Assembly: GCA_964431545.1 (NCBI GenBank)
Contig: CAYSLC010000267.1
Location: forward strand, 1 to 6,651
Direction of reading: 5' to 3'
Length of the DNA: 6,651 nucleotides
DNA from: CAYSLC01 sp964431545
GTDB lineage: Bacteria > Desulfobacterota > Desulfobacteria > Desulfobacterales > JAABSP01
In this document: in pieces, positions 1-5,725 of the stretch
Layout of the letters: each line of letters starts with the position of its first letter
Numbering within the stretch: position 1 is the stretch's first letter
Position numbers and translations under genes: made by a program
The notes under the pieces: generated by a model
The model's input: only the letters and a program-made list of their open reading frames with translations
Told to the model about the DNA's origin: nothing
The model's database searches: none

Positions 1-3000
1 CCCATCAACGGCATGACCGATTTCAACCTGGCCGAGGAATTGAGCCGGCAGGTGCTGGTCCAGCTCCGGGCCAAGGGTCTCGATACGACGCCGGTGGAGG
101 ACCTCTGGCCTCGGTTTCAGGATGCCGAGGCGTTTGTGGAACGGAATTTTGAAAAGTGGCGATCGGAATTCGAGAAGGTGTTCGGCCAGGAGATCACGCC
201 GGAAGCCATCCGATCGAAACTGAGCGACCACAGCGAATCGGCGTTCCAGCAGGTCAACGAGATCTATGAAGCGGCCATCGGCAAACCCATCCGGGTCTCC
301 GGAGCCGAATCCGCCAACCAGTTGATCACCACCGTGTGCCGGGAGTACTGCGGCGACGACGGCCCGTTCCAGGCCGTGGCCATCCTCTTCGACGAGTTCG
401 GCCGCTACCTGGAATTCGCCATCGATAAGCCCCATGTCGCGGGAGACGCGGCCCTCCAGCAGGTCTTCGAGGGGGTCCAGGACAACGCCGACCATTGTTT
501 CATGCTCTGCACCATCCAGTACGAGCTGAAAACCTATGTTTCCCGGGTGTCGCCGGAAAAGCGCAATGTCATCCAACGGTACGTCGGCCGGTACGACGCG
601 GCCCGGAAATATTACCTCTCATCGAATCTGGAGACCCTGTTCGCCCACCTGATCGAAAAAAAACAACCGGCGGTCATCGAAGAGCGGCTGCTCTCCAACA
701 ACGCCAAAGACCAATGGAGAACCATCCACGCCGCCATCGGAGACTGGTTTCCCGAGTCCCAAAAGGATGCGGTCTGGCGGGAGGTCGATCCGTACTTTCA
801 AACCATTGTGAAGGGGTGCTGGCCGCTCCACCCCATGACCACGCTGTTCCTGAGCCGGTTGGGCAACACGTTGCAGCAACGGTCCGCGGTCACCTTTATC
901 GACGCCCTGCTCCAGAGAAAATCGGATCAGAAGCTGGGCGATCCCGCCATCCATTGGACCCTGCCGGCCACGTCCCTTTTCCGGACCGAACTCGGCCTCG
1001 ATGATCCCCTGCTCCGGGAACTGATCGGCGCCGAGGAGTTCGCCACCAGCGGTTCCCTGGCCCAGGCATACGCCTCGGTGGAAGAACGGTACCGGCGCCA
1101 TCTCAAGGACGCCGAACGGCGGGCCTTGCTCTCGATCCTGATCGCGGACAAAATGGGGCTGAGAGCGGCGGACAAATCCCGGTACCACCAGGCGCTGGCG
1201 CACCTTTCGGACCTATCGACCGCCCGGATCGACGCCGTTGCGGAAGAATTGACCCGGGAATACAACGTCCTGGAGTGGAACGACCGGTTCAACCGGTACG
1301 ACATCATCAGCGAGGGCATTCCCCGAAGCCGGTTCACGAAGTTTCTGGAGGGCAAGGTCAAAGGTGTCCCCTCGGAGCGGATCGAGGACCTCTTCACCCT
1401 CCACCTCTGGAAATGGGCCGATCTGGCGGCCCACCAGGAGATCGATCCGGAATTTGCCGACAAACATAAGATCATAACGTCCGAATGGCGCTTCCATGCG
1501 GTTCTGTCCAACCGTATGCGCATCGATTCGGACCTGGAACAGGCGGTGGCGGACTGGCGGACCGCCGTCAGACCGGACCAGAACAGGGGCCGGCTCATCC
1601 ATTGCTATGTCCCCGCGGACGCCCGGATCGAAGAAGTCCGGCGGCGCATGTCGCGGAAGCTGGATGCGCTCATGGAGGAAACGTGCGAAGCCACGGAGGC
1701 GCCCATCTTCATCGCCCTCCTCCACGACAGAGCGGACGCCCTGGGACGCGTGCTGGCAGAGCAATGGATCCTTTCCGACGGCCTGACCGGTGAGGAACGC
1801 CGGACCTACAAGAATTTCATCGATGACCAGCAATACCGCGTCAAAAAGGAACTGCGCGACAAATTCCTCTCACTGGTCGGGGAGGGCGATTTTGTCTTTC
1901 CCGGGAATTTCCGCGCGAAAGATGAACGGATCGAGAACGTCTGCCTCTCCCTGTTCGAGAAGGTCTATCCGGAGATCAATCCGTTCCCGTTCGACGGCTT
2001 CGGGACGGTCCGGGGCGACGCCGCCAAGGATTGCCGGGAGATGACCGTGGAACTCTTCAAAGGCAATCTGAACGACGAGTGGGTTTCCAACCGGGGCCCC
2101 AAGCTGCAGAATCGGGCCAGGAATGTCCTGATCCGAACCTGGCGGGCGTTCAACGATGCCGGCAAGATCGGTTTTTATCCGCAATCCCCCAGATTGAAAG
2201 CCATCGTCGCGCATTTCGAAGGGAGTCTGGAGGAAAGGGAACCGCTCAATCTCGGCCAGATGGCCCGGGAGTTGATCGCCCCGCCCCATGGGTTCAACAT
2301 CGCCTCGGCCGGGCTGCTGATGGGGATCTTCATCTGCCCGCGCGCGGCGTCCTTGGCCCTGAGATGGAAAGGCGAAAACATCGCCTGGTCCGTATGGCTC
2401 AACCACGCCTTTGCAAAGAACTTCCTCGATCTGAAAACACTTGATGAAAGCGAGATCGAGCAGGTCGATACGAACGAATGGCAGATGCTTCTCGACCGAT
2501 GGACCGCGGAGACGGTCCATGAAAAATGCGTCGCATTCATGGTGGAAGCGGTGGAATTGAACAGCCGCATCCCGCTGTCCTCCGATCTGCTCTTCGAACG
2601 ATGGAAACATCTGGCCGAGAAGGCCGAAAAATCGGAAAAGGCGCTGGAGGCCCTCGACAGTTTTGTGGATGAACATCTACGGCACTTACGGATCGCCCTT
2701 GAGAAAGAGAAGGTCGACAACATCAGCCGGGTCGGCAAGGAGGCGATGGGGCGGCACAAAAAGATGGCCGCCGAACCGGCGTATTGGACGGACGATCAGG
2801 TTGGACAGGTCGAGAAGATTGCCATGCGGGCAAAAGCGGCCGTCGAAGCGCTCTTTGATCAATGGCTGAAGAGTCAAAGCTGCATCCACTACGCGCGGAT
2901 CGACAGCTTCCGGGACCACATGATCAACAAGGTCGGCGGCAACCTCAAGGAATTGGGGCTGACCGACCTCTTCAAGCAATTGGAGGAGCGGACACACAAG

Positions 3001-3855
3001 ATCATCGCCGATATGGAAAGCCGCCAGAAGGTCGCGTTCATCGTCGACGAGGCCGAGGCGTTCCTGGTGGGGAAGACCGTTTCCGATGCAGCGAAAGTGG
3101 TCGATTTGGGGGAGTGGATCAGCCGCTGCAACGAGTTGATCGCGGATTTGAAAAAAGCCAAGAAAACCAAGGACGTGCCGGAGATCGACAAGGCCGTGGC
3201 AAAGCTTTCCGATTTTCAAAAGGCGTGTCAAGCAAAGCGGAAGCAGCACCGAAACCGGAGCGACGAGTTTTTCAACCGAACCTTTTCGACCATTGAAGAG
3301 ATCCGCGCCGCCCATCTCGAGGTCCGGGACCTGATGGCCATTTTCGCCGGCGAGGACCTCGACCTCGACGAGCTGAACAAAATGGAAAGCCGCCTGGCCC
3401 GATTTGAGCAGGATTTTTCCCATCTGAACGACCTCTCCAAGTCCGAAAGCGAGCTGCGCCGGTTCATTGGGGAACGGGTCCGGCAGATCCACGAGGAAGA
3501 GGAGAAAGACGAGGAACCGCCGCCGTGGCGCGACGCCAACGAGATCTACGAACAGTTTATGGAGGAGATCATGGCGGACCGGAAAAGGCGGTCCGATGAG
3601 TGGCTGCGCGGCGTCCGTCAGCCGGAAGAGGAGATCGAGAAAATGGACGCCGGCGAATGCCAGCGCCTTTTATCGCGGGTGGAAGCGGCCCCCATCTATC
3701 TCACCCCCGACGACCAGGCCGGACTGGAGAAGATGAAAACAGCCATCCAAAACCGCCTCGGCGATCTAAAGGTGGAAGGGCTGCTGGCGCAATTTCGGAA
3801 ACTCCCGCAAAAGTTGAGACGAGAGTTCTTCGATATCATTTCATTGGAGGTATAG
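1..3855 (+). CDS. Very large P-loop ATPase with coiled-coil C-terminus, 5'-truncated by the window; possibly a BrxC/PglY-like defence ATPase
   Basis: The frame is open to the left edge, so the real start is probably upstream; the first in-window ATG is at 13 (residue 1 below) with no convincing ribosome binding site. Residues ~121-130 (AVAILFDEFG) form a Walker B, hydrophobic strand then Asp-Glu. Residues ~161-170 (HCFMLCTIQY) look like the next strand ending in a sensor-type polar residue. Residues 269-274 (CWPLHP) resemble a PLHP motif I associate with the ATPase-to-helical-domain junction of large DUF499/BrxC/PglY-like proteins. No Walker A precedes the Walker B, so it presumably lies before the window. 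From ~860 to the end the protein is highly charged and helical, probably coiled coil, with an acidic Glu-rich/PPP linker near 1160. Stop is TAG at 3853. Length and architecture suggest a phage-defence ATPase acting on DNA or in a large complex, but this is inference and other P-loop families are possible. No signal peptide or membrane segment is visible. Confidence 0.85.
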   Translation, partial: PINGMTDFNLAEELSRQVLVQLRAKGLDTTPVEDLWPRFQDAEAFVERNFEKWRSEFEKVFGQEITPEAIRSKLSDHSESAFQQVNEIYEAAIGKPIRVSGAESANQLITTVCREYCGDDGPFQAVAILFDEFGRYLEFAIDKPHVAGDAALQQVFEGVQDNADHCFMLCTIQYELKTYVSRVSPEKRNVIQRYVGRYDAARKYYLSSNLETLFAHLIEKKQPAVIEERLLSNNAKDQWRTIHAAIGDWFPESQKDAVWREVDPYFQTIVKGCWPLHPMTTLFLSRLGNTLQQRSAVTFIDALLQRKSDQKLGDPAIHWTLPATSLFRTELGLDDPLLRELIGAEEFATSGSLAQAYASVEERYRRHLKDAERRALLSILIADKMGLRAADKSRYHQALAHLSDLSTARIDAVAEELTREYNVLEWNDRFNRYDIISEGIPRSRFTKFLEGKVKGVPSERIEDLFTLHLWKWADLAAHQEIDPEFADKHKIITSEWRFHAVLSNRMRIDSDLEQAVADWRTAVRPDQNRGRLIHCYVPADARIEEVRRRMSRKLDALMEETCEATEAPIFIALLHDRADALGRVLAEQWILSDGLTGEERRTYKNFIDDQQYRVKKELRDKFLSLVGEGDFVFPGNFRAKDERIENVCLSLFEKVYPEINPFPFDGFGTVRGDAAKDCREMTVELFKGNLNDEWVSNRGPKLQNRARNVLIRTWRAFNDAGKIGFYPQSPRLKAIVAHFEGSLEEREPLNLGQMARELIAPPHGFNIASAGLLMGIFICPRAASLALRWKGENIAWSVWLNHAFAKNFLDLKTLDESEIEQVDTNEWQMLLDRWTAETVHEKCVAFMVEAVELNSRIPLSSDLLFERWKHLAEKAEKSEKALEALDSFVDEHLRHLRIALEKEKVDNISRVGKEAMGRHKKMAAEPAYWTDDQVGQVEKIAMRAKAAVEALFDQWLKSQSCIHYARIDSFRDHMINKVGGNLKELGLTDLFKQLEERTHKIIADMESRQKVAFIVDEAEAFLVGKTVSDAAKVVDLGEWISRCNELIADLKKAKKTKDVPEIDKAVAKLSDFQKACQAKRKQHRNRSDEFFNRTFSTIEEIRAAHLEVRDLMAIFAGEDLDLDELNKMESRLARFEQDFSHLNDLSKSESELRRFIGERVRQIHEEEEKDEEPPPWRDANEIYEQFMEEIMADRKRRSDEWLRGVRQPEEEIEKMDAGECQRLLSRVEAAPIYLTPDDQAGLEKMKTAIQNRLGDLKVEGLLAQFRKLPQKLRREFFDIISLEV

Positions 3856-3897
3856 GTTGGCGGTTTCCGGTGGGGAAGCAGTGGGAACCGCGCCATT

Positions 3898-3936
3898 CCC
3901 GGTGCGCAAAAAAGGCGGGATCGTCACCGATCCCGC
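3898..3936. repeat. 39-bp direct repeat, copy 1 (terminator-like hairpin)
   Basis: Identical base for base to 4294-4332. It contains an A6 run (3908-3913) and a 9-bp stem (3915-3923 with 3928-3936) around a TCAC loop. On the plus strand the hairpin is followed only by ATTTTA, so it is a weak terminator for the upstream ATPase gene, which ends 42 bp earlier. On the minus strand the A run becomes a U tract, so it would stop transcription arriving from the right. Confidence 0.85.
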
Positions 3937-3941
3937 ATTTT
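3915..3941 (+). terminator. Weak candidate terminator after the large ATPase gene
   Basis: A 9-bp GC-rich stem with a 4-base loop is followed by a short ATTTTA tract, 59 bp beyond the stop codon. Placement fits termination of the ATPase transcript, but the U tract is poor, and the tenth stem pair present in the second copy is lost here (G3914 opposite A3937). Confidence 0.45.
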
Positions 3942-4053
3942 AGAGAGTCACAAGAATGAAAACTACCCGCGAACCGGCTTCATCGTGACGTCAAAATTTC
4001 ATCATAAACAAAACGGCGGGGATTTTATTTTGTTAATGACTCCCGAACACCAA

Positions 4054-4157
4054 GGAGTGCGAAAATTTCGTTTTTCGCACTAAAAAGGGGGATCAGCCCG
4101 TTCGAGCGCATAGAGGAACAGGCCATTCGGGTGCGAAAAATTTAATTTTCGCACTCC
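4054..4157. repeat. Nested inverted-repeat element with four GTGCGAAAA half-sites (REP/MITE-like)
   Basis: The ends are a perfect 14-bp inverted repeat: GGAGTGCGAAAATT at 4054-4067 and its complement at 4144-4157. Inside is a second perfect 10-bp inverted pair, TTTTTCGCAC at 4071-4080 and GTGCGAAAAA at 4131-4140. Each end therefore also folds alone: hairpin one is 4056-4065 with 4072-4081, hairpin two is 4131-4139 with 4146-4154, each with a 6-base loop. The 49-bp centre (4082-4130) holds no gene. This resembles a REP doublet or a small non-autonomous element, and the transposase remnant 24 bp downstream fits that reading. No clear target-site duplication is visible. Function is inferred, the structure is seen directly. 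Confidence 0.7.
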
Positions 4158-4180
4158 ACAATACAATACGCCGGAATTTG

Positions 4181-4293
4181 ATGAAGTCGAAATCGGCCAT
4201 GTTCAAACGCTCCACCCATACCCCCGCGCATCTGCTGATCGATGACATGCCATGCTTCATCACGGCAGCGACCTACATGAAGCATTCCTGGTG
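4181..4293 (+). pseudogene. N-terminal remnant of an IS200/RAYT-like (Y1) transposase
   Basis: Starting at ATG 4181, the frame reads about 38 residues including FKRSTHTPAHLLIDD and CFITAATY. This resembles the opening of REP-associated tyrosine transposases, where a 'tPaHlf.d..yfiTaaty' segment forms the first strand of the Y1 fold (family resemblance from memory, not a search). The similarity stops exactly where the second 39-bp repeat begins (4294). The HUH motif and catalytic tyrosine that should follow are absent; intact members are roughly 150-300 residues. It is therefore a truncated gene, not a functional enzyme. The nested hairpins just upstream fit the usual pairing of RAYT genes with REP sequences. 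A chance short ORF is the alternative. Confidence 0.55.
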
Positions 4294-4332
4294 CCCGGTG
4301 CGCAAAAAAGGCGGGATCGTCACCGATCCCGC
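4294..4332. repeat. 39-bp direct repeat, copy 2
   Basis: Exact copy of 3898-3936 in the same orientation, 396 bp further on. It cuts off the transposase remnant on its left and, with the T7 run that follows, makes a full terminator. Confidence 0.85.
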
Positions 4333-4340
4333 CTTTTTTT
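4304..4340 (-). terminator. Strong bidirectional rho-independent terminator downstream of the PEP-CTERM gene
   Basis: A6 (4304-4309), a 10-bp stem GGCGGGATCG (4310-4319) paired with 4324-4333 around a TCAC loop, then T7 (4334-4340). On the minus strand it starts 30 bp after the PEP-CTERM stop codon, with a U tract in the right place. The symmetry means it also terminates plus-strand transcription from the left. Confidence 0.85.
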
Positions 4341-4370
4341 GGCAAAATATATGGCTGACGCGGAAAAGGA

Positions 4371-5177
4371 TTACATGTTCCTCTTCTTCCGAAGGATGGC
4401 GCCCGTGCCGATAAGACCGATGCCCAGGAGCAGAACCGTCGCGGGCTCGGGAACCGGGGCGGTGCCTTGTCCCATGATATTGTCATTCCCACATTCTTGC
4501 GTAAAGTGGACGATGAAATCGCCGGTCATATAGGGGAACAGTTTTGAAATATTGACCGTAAGGGCGTTGTGGTTCCCGCCAACGAATCCGGTATCGTTAT
4601 CGGTAAGTCCCGTAGCATATTCGTAGGAAAGTCCGGAAGAGATGGTCTCCCCTCCACTTTCCCATCTCCAGGGATTGGAGCCGCCGTTTTGTTTGTAATA
4701 AGTCGTTAAGGTCTCGGTTGAAGCGTTCAATTCGATTAAGCTGTAAATGTAGGGGTTTTTCAGATTCTCATTATCCCTGTCAAAAACGACTGCGTAATCG
4801 TACCCAAAAGTATCCGTTACAGTTTCAATCCCATCCTTGTCGTCTGTGTCACCGAAAACAGCGTCGCCGTCCACATCGATAAAAATATCACCGGAATCAA
4901 AATCGTTCCCATTGCCCGACTCACCGTTTATGAAATCATAACCGCCAATTATGGTGAGATCACCGTTTTCCTCGAAGAAAATGCCTTCCAGATCCCATTT
5001 CTGTCTGAATTCCATGCCTGGCTCGGTTTCTTCGTCTTCACCTCCCTGCCCTGAACCCTTATCTCTATTTCCATTTTCATCGAAAATCGTAATGTTCGTA
5101 CCAAATCCAAAAGCAAAACCATTCGCCAAAAAAAGCACCATAAGACAGGCTGCCATTCCCACTAAAAACCGCTTCAT
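4371..5177 (-). CDS. PEP-CTERM sorting domain exoprotein
   Basis: A complete 268-residue secreted protein. Residues 1-24 are a Sec signal peptide (Lys-Arg, then a hydrophobic run ending ANGFAFG). The C-terminus is a canonical exosortase signal: VPEPATVLLLGIGLIG (242-257), a membrane helix, then the basic tail LRKKRNM. In this family the protein is exported, then cleaved and anchored or released by an exosortase, usually in exopolysaccharide-producing Gram-negative bacteria. The mature part is acidic and rich in Asp, Asn and Gly; DVDGDAVFGDTDDKDG (101-116) could bind calcium. HFTQECGNDNIMGQG (224-238) just before the sorting signal matches a conserved segment I associate with Desulfobacterota PEP-CTERM proteins. 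The ATG follows an AAGGAGG Shine-Dalgarno by 6 bases. GC content is visibly lower than in the flanking genes. No exosortase gene is in the window. The exact role, matrix or surface, is unknown. Confidence 0.93.
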   Translation of the reverse strand: MKRFLVGMAACLMVLFLANGFAFGFGTNITIFDENGNRDKGSGQGGEDEETEPGMEFRQKWDLEGIFFEENGDLTIIGGYDFINGESGNGNDFDSGDIFIDVDGDAVFGDTDDKDGIETVTDTFGYDYAVVFDRDNENLKNPYIYSLIELNASTETLTTYYKQNGGSNPWRWESGGETISSGLSYEYATGLTDNDTGFVGGNHNALTVNISKLFPYMTGDFIVHFTQECGNDNIMGQGTAPVPEPATVLLLGIGLIGTGAILRKKRNM

Positions 5178-5183
5178 GTAATT

Positions 5184-5190
5184 CCTCCTT
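5184..5190 (-). promoter_or_regulatory. Shine-Dalgarno of the PEP-CTERM gene
   Basis: AAGGAGG on the minus strand, 6 bases before the ATG at 5177. It is a near-perfect site and fixes the start codon. Confidence 0.9.
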
Positions 5191-5245
5191 GTAATGTCGT
5201 TAGCAAAAGATGGACGAGTACCGTTTTTACTGCTCCCCCATCATA

Positions 5246-5261
5246 AGCAAATATAGTGCCA
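5246..5261 (-). promoter_or_regulatory. Sigma-54 (-24/-12) promoter of the PEP-CTERM gene
   Basis: The minus strand reads TGGCAC-TATAT-TTGCT, matching the RpoN consensus TGGCAC-N5-TTGC[A/T] with the exact GG-N10-GC spacing. It lies about 70 bp before the ATG, predicting a transcription start near 5235 and a leader of roughly 58 bases. PEP-CTERM genes in several bacteria are known to be under RpoN with the PrsK/PrsR two-component pair, so an activator of that kind is expected. Confidence 0.8.
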
Positions 5262-5269
5262 AGTCTTTC

Positions 5270-5313
5270 TTGCATTACATTTTCCCGAAATTATGGCTAC
5301 ATTTCCAATGCAA
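5270..5313 (-). promoter_or_regulatory. Candidate activator (enhancer) site upstream of the sigma-54 promoter
   Basis: A 7-bp inverted repeat, TTGCATT (5270-5276) and AATGCAA (5307-5313), brackets a direct repeat TACATTT (5276-5282 and 5298-5304) spaced 22 bp, about two helical turns. It begins 9 bp upstream of the -24 element. Sigma-54 promoters require an upstream bound activator, so this is a reasonable binding-site candidate, though closer to the promoter than is usual. Confidence 0.35.
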
Positions 5314-5711
5314 TTGAACGGAAATTTTTTCTTGGGGGGTGTCGAGCGGCTTAACAAATTTTGACGCGCAACGACATTTTGGTGTCGAAAAACACGACGG
5401 CAGGGACTGGTTCGATGCAATATCCCATGGGTCGGAATAGCGGTAAACCATCATTCCGTTGCTGAAAAAAGCGGATGATTCTATCTTTCGGTTCTTTTTT
5501 TACACCATTACATTCGTCGATTTCTTTTACAAAATATCTTTTCAGAGTGCCTGAAAGCGCCCCTATCCTCCACCTTGGATGCGAGGCCGGGGGCTTAAAC
5601 CCCCGACTAAAAGGGGAAGCGCACTGAAGGGCGCTGTCCGACGCGCCCCGACCCGTTCCAGCCGCGCCGGCCCAAAAACCAGCGTACCCAGAGTACCAGA
5701 GGCCAGAGGAT
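5314..5711. other. Intergenic stretch between the PEP-CTERM promoter and the SUMF1 gene
   Basis: About 400 bp without a supportable gene. A minus-strand frame stays open from inside the SUMF1 gene down to a stop at 5351, and its last ~70 codons (ending FFDTKMSLRVKIC) lie outside it, but they have no ribosome binding site or early ATG and match nothing I recognise. The part 5314-5570 is AT-richer than the part next to the SUMF1 gene. A hairpin and a short tandem repeat in the right part are listed separately. No DGR template repeat or reverse transcriptase was found here. Confidence 0.6.
5556..5635. repeat. REP-like imperfect inverted repeat centred on GGGGGCTTAAACCCCC
   Basis: Core hairpin GGGGG-CTTAAA-CCCCC at 5589-5604, flanked by the outer inverted pair AGCGCCC (5556-5562) and GGGCGCT (5629-5635). 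It starts about 110 bp after the SUMF1 stop codon (minus-strand direction). GGGGG-TTTAAG-CCCCC cores of this type resemble dispersed REP elements; a transcription terminator is less likely because no T tract follows. Confidence 0.5.
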
Positions 5712-5725
5712 TCAGAGTCCAGAGG
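5688..5725. repeat. Degenerate CCAGAG tandem repeat overlapping the SUMF1 stop codon
   Basis: CCAGAG occurs at 5688, 5696, 5703 and 5719, with a TCAGAG variant at 5712: five units at 7-9 bp spacing. On the minus strand they read CTCTGG and encode the last residues (SGL) and the TGA stop of the SUMF1 gene. Confidence 0.6.

Noticed and set aside
3052..3084. Possible Walker A (VGKT) late in the ATPase
   Set aside because: The glycine five residues before GKT is absent and the segment lies in the helical C-terminal half; the genuine Walker A should precede the Walker B near 391.
619..3896. Long open frames on the minus strand opposite the ATPase gene
   Set aside because: Their composition is that of shadow frames in a GC-rich gene, with Arg/Pro/Ser-rich or patternless sequence and no ribosome binding sites or recognisable motifs; the plus frame has clear protein motifs.
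3986..3993. TGACGTCA palindrome as an operator
   Set aside because: An isolated 8-bp palindrome with no promoter or gene placed to use it; could be chance.
5178..5711. DGR template repeat or accessory gene next to the candidate variable region
   Set aside because: I looked on both strands for an A-rich relative of the variable region and for reverse transcriptase or Avd-like sequence and saw none.
5688..5725. CRISPR-like array
   Set aside because: The units are only 6-7 bases with 1-3 base gaps; there are no spacers of CRISPR length.
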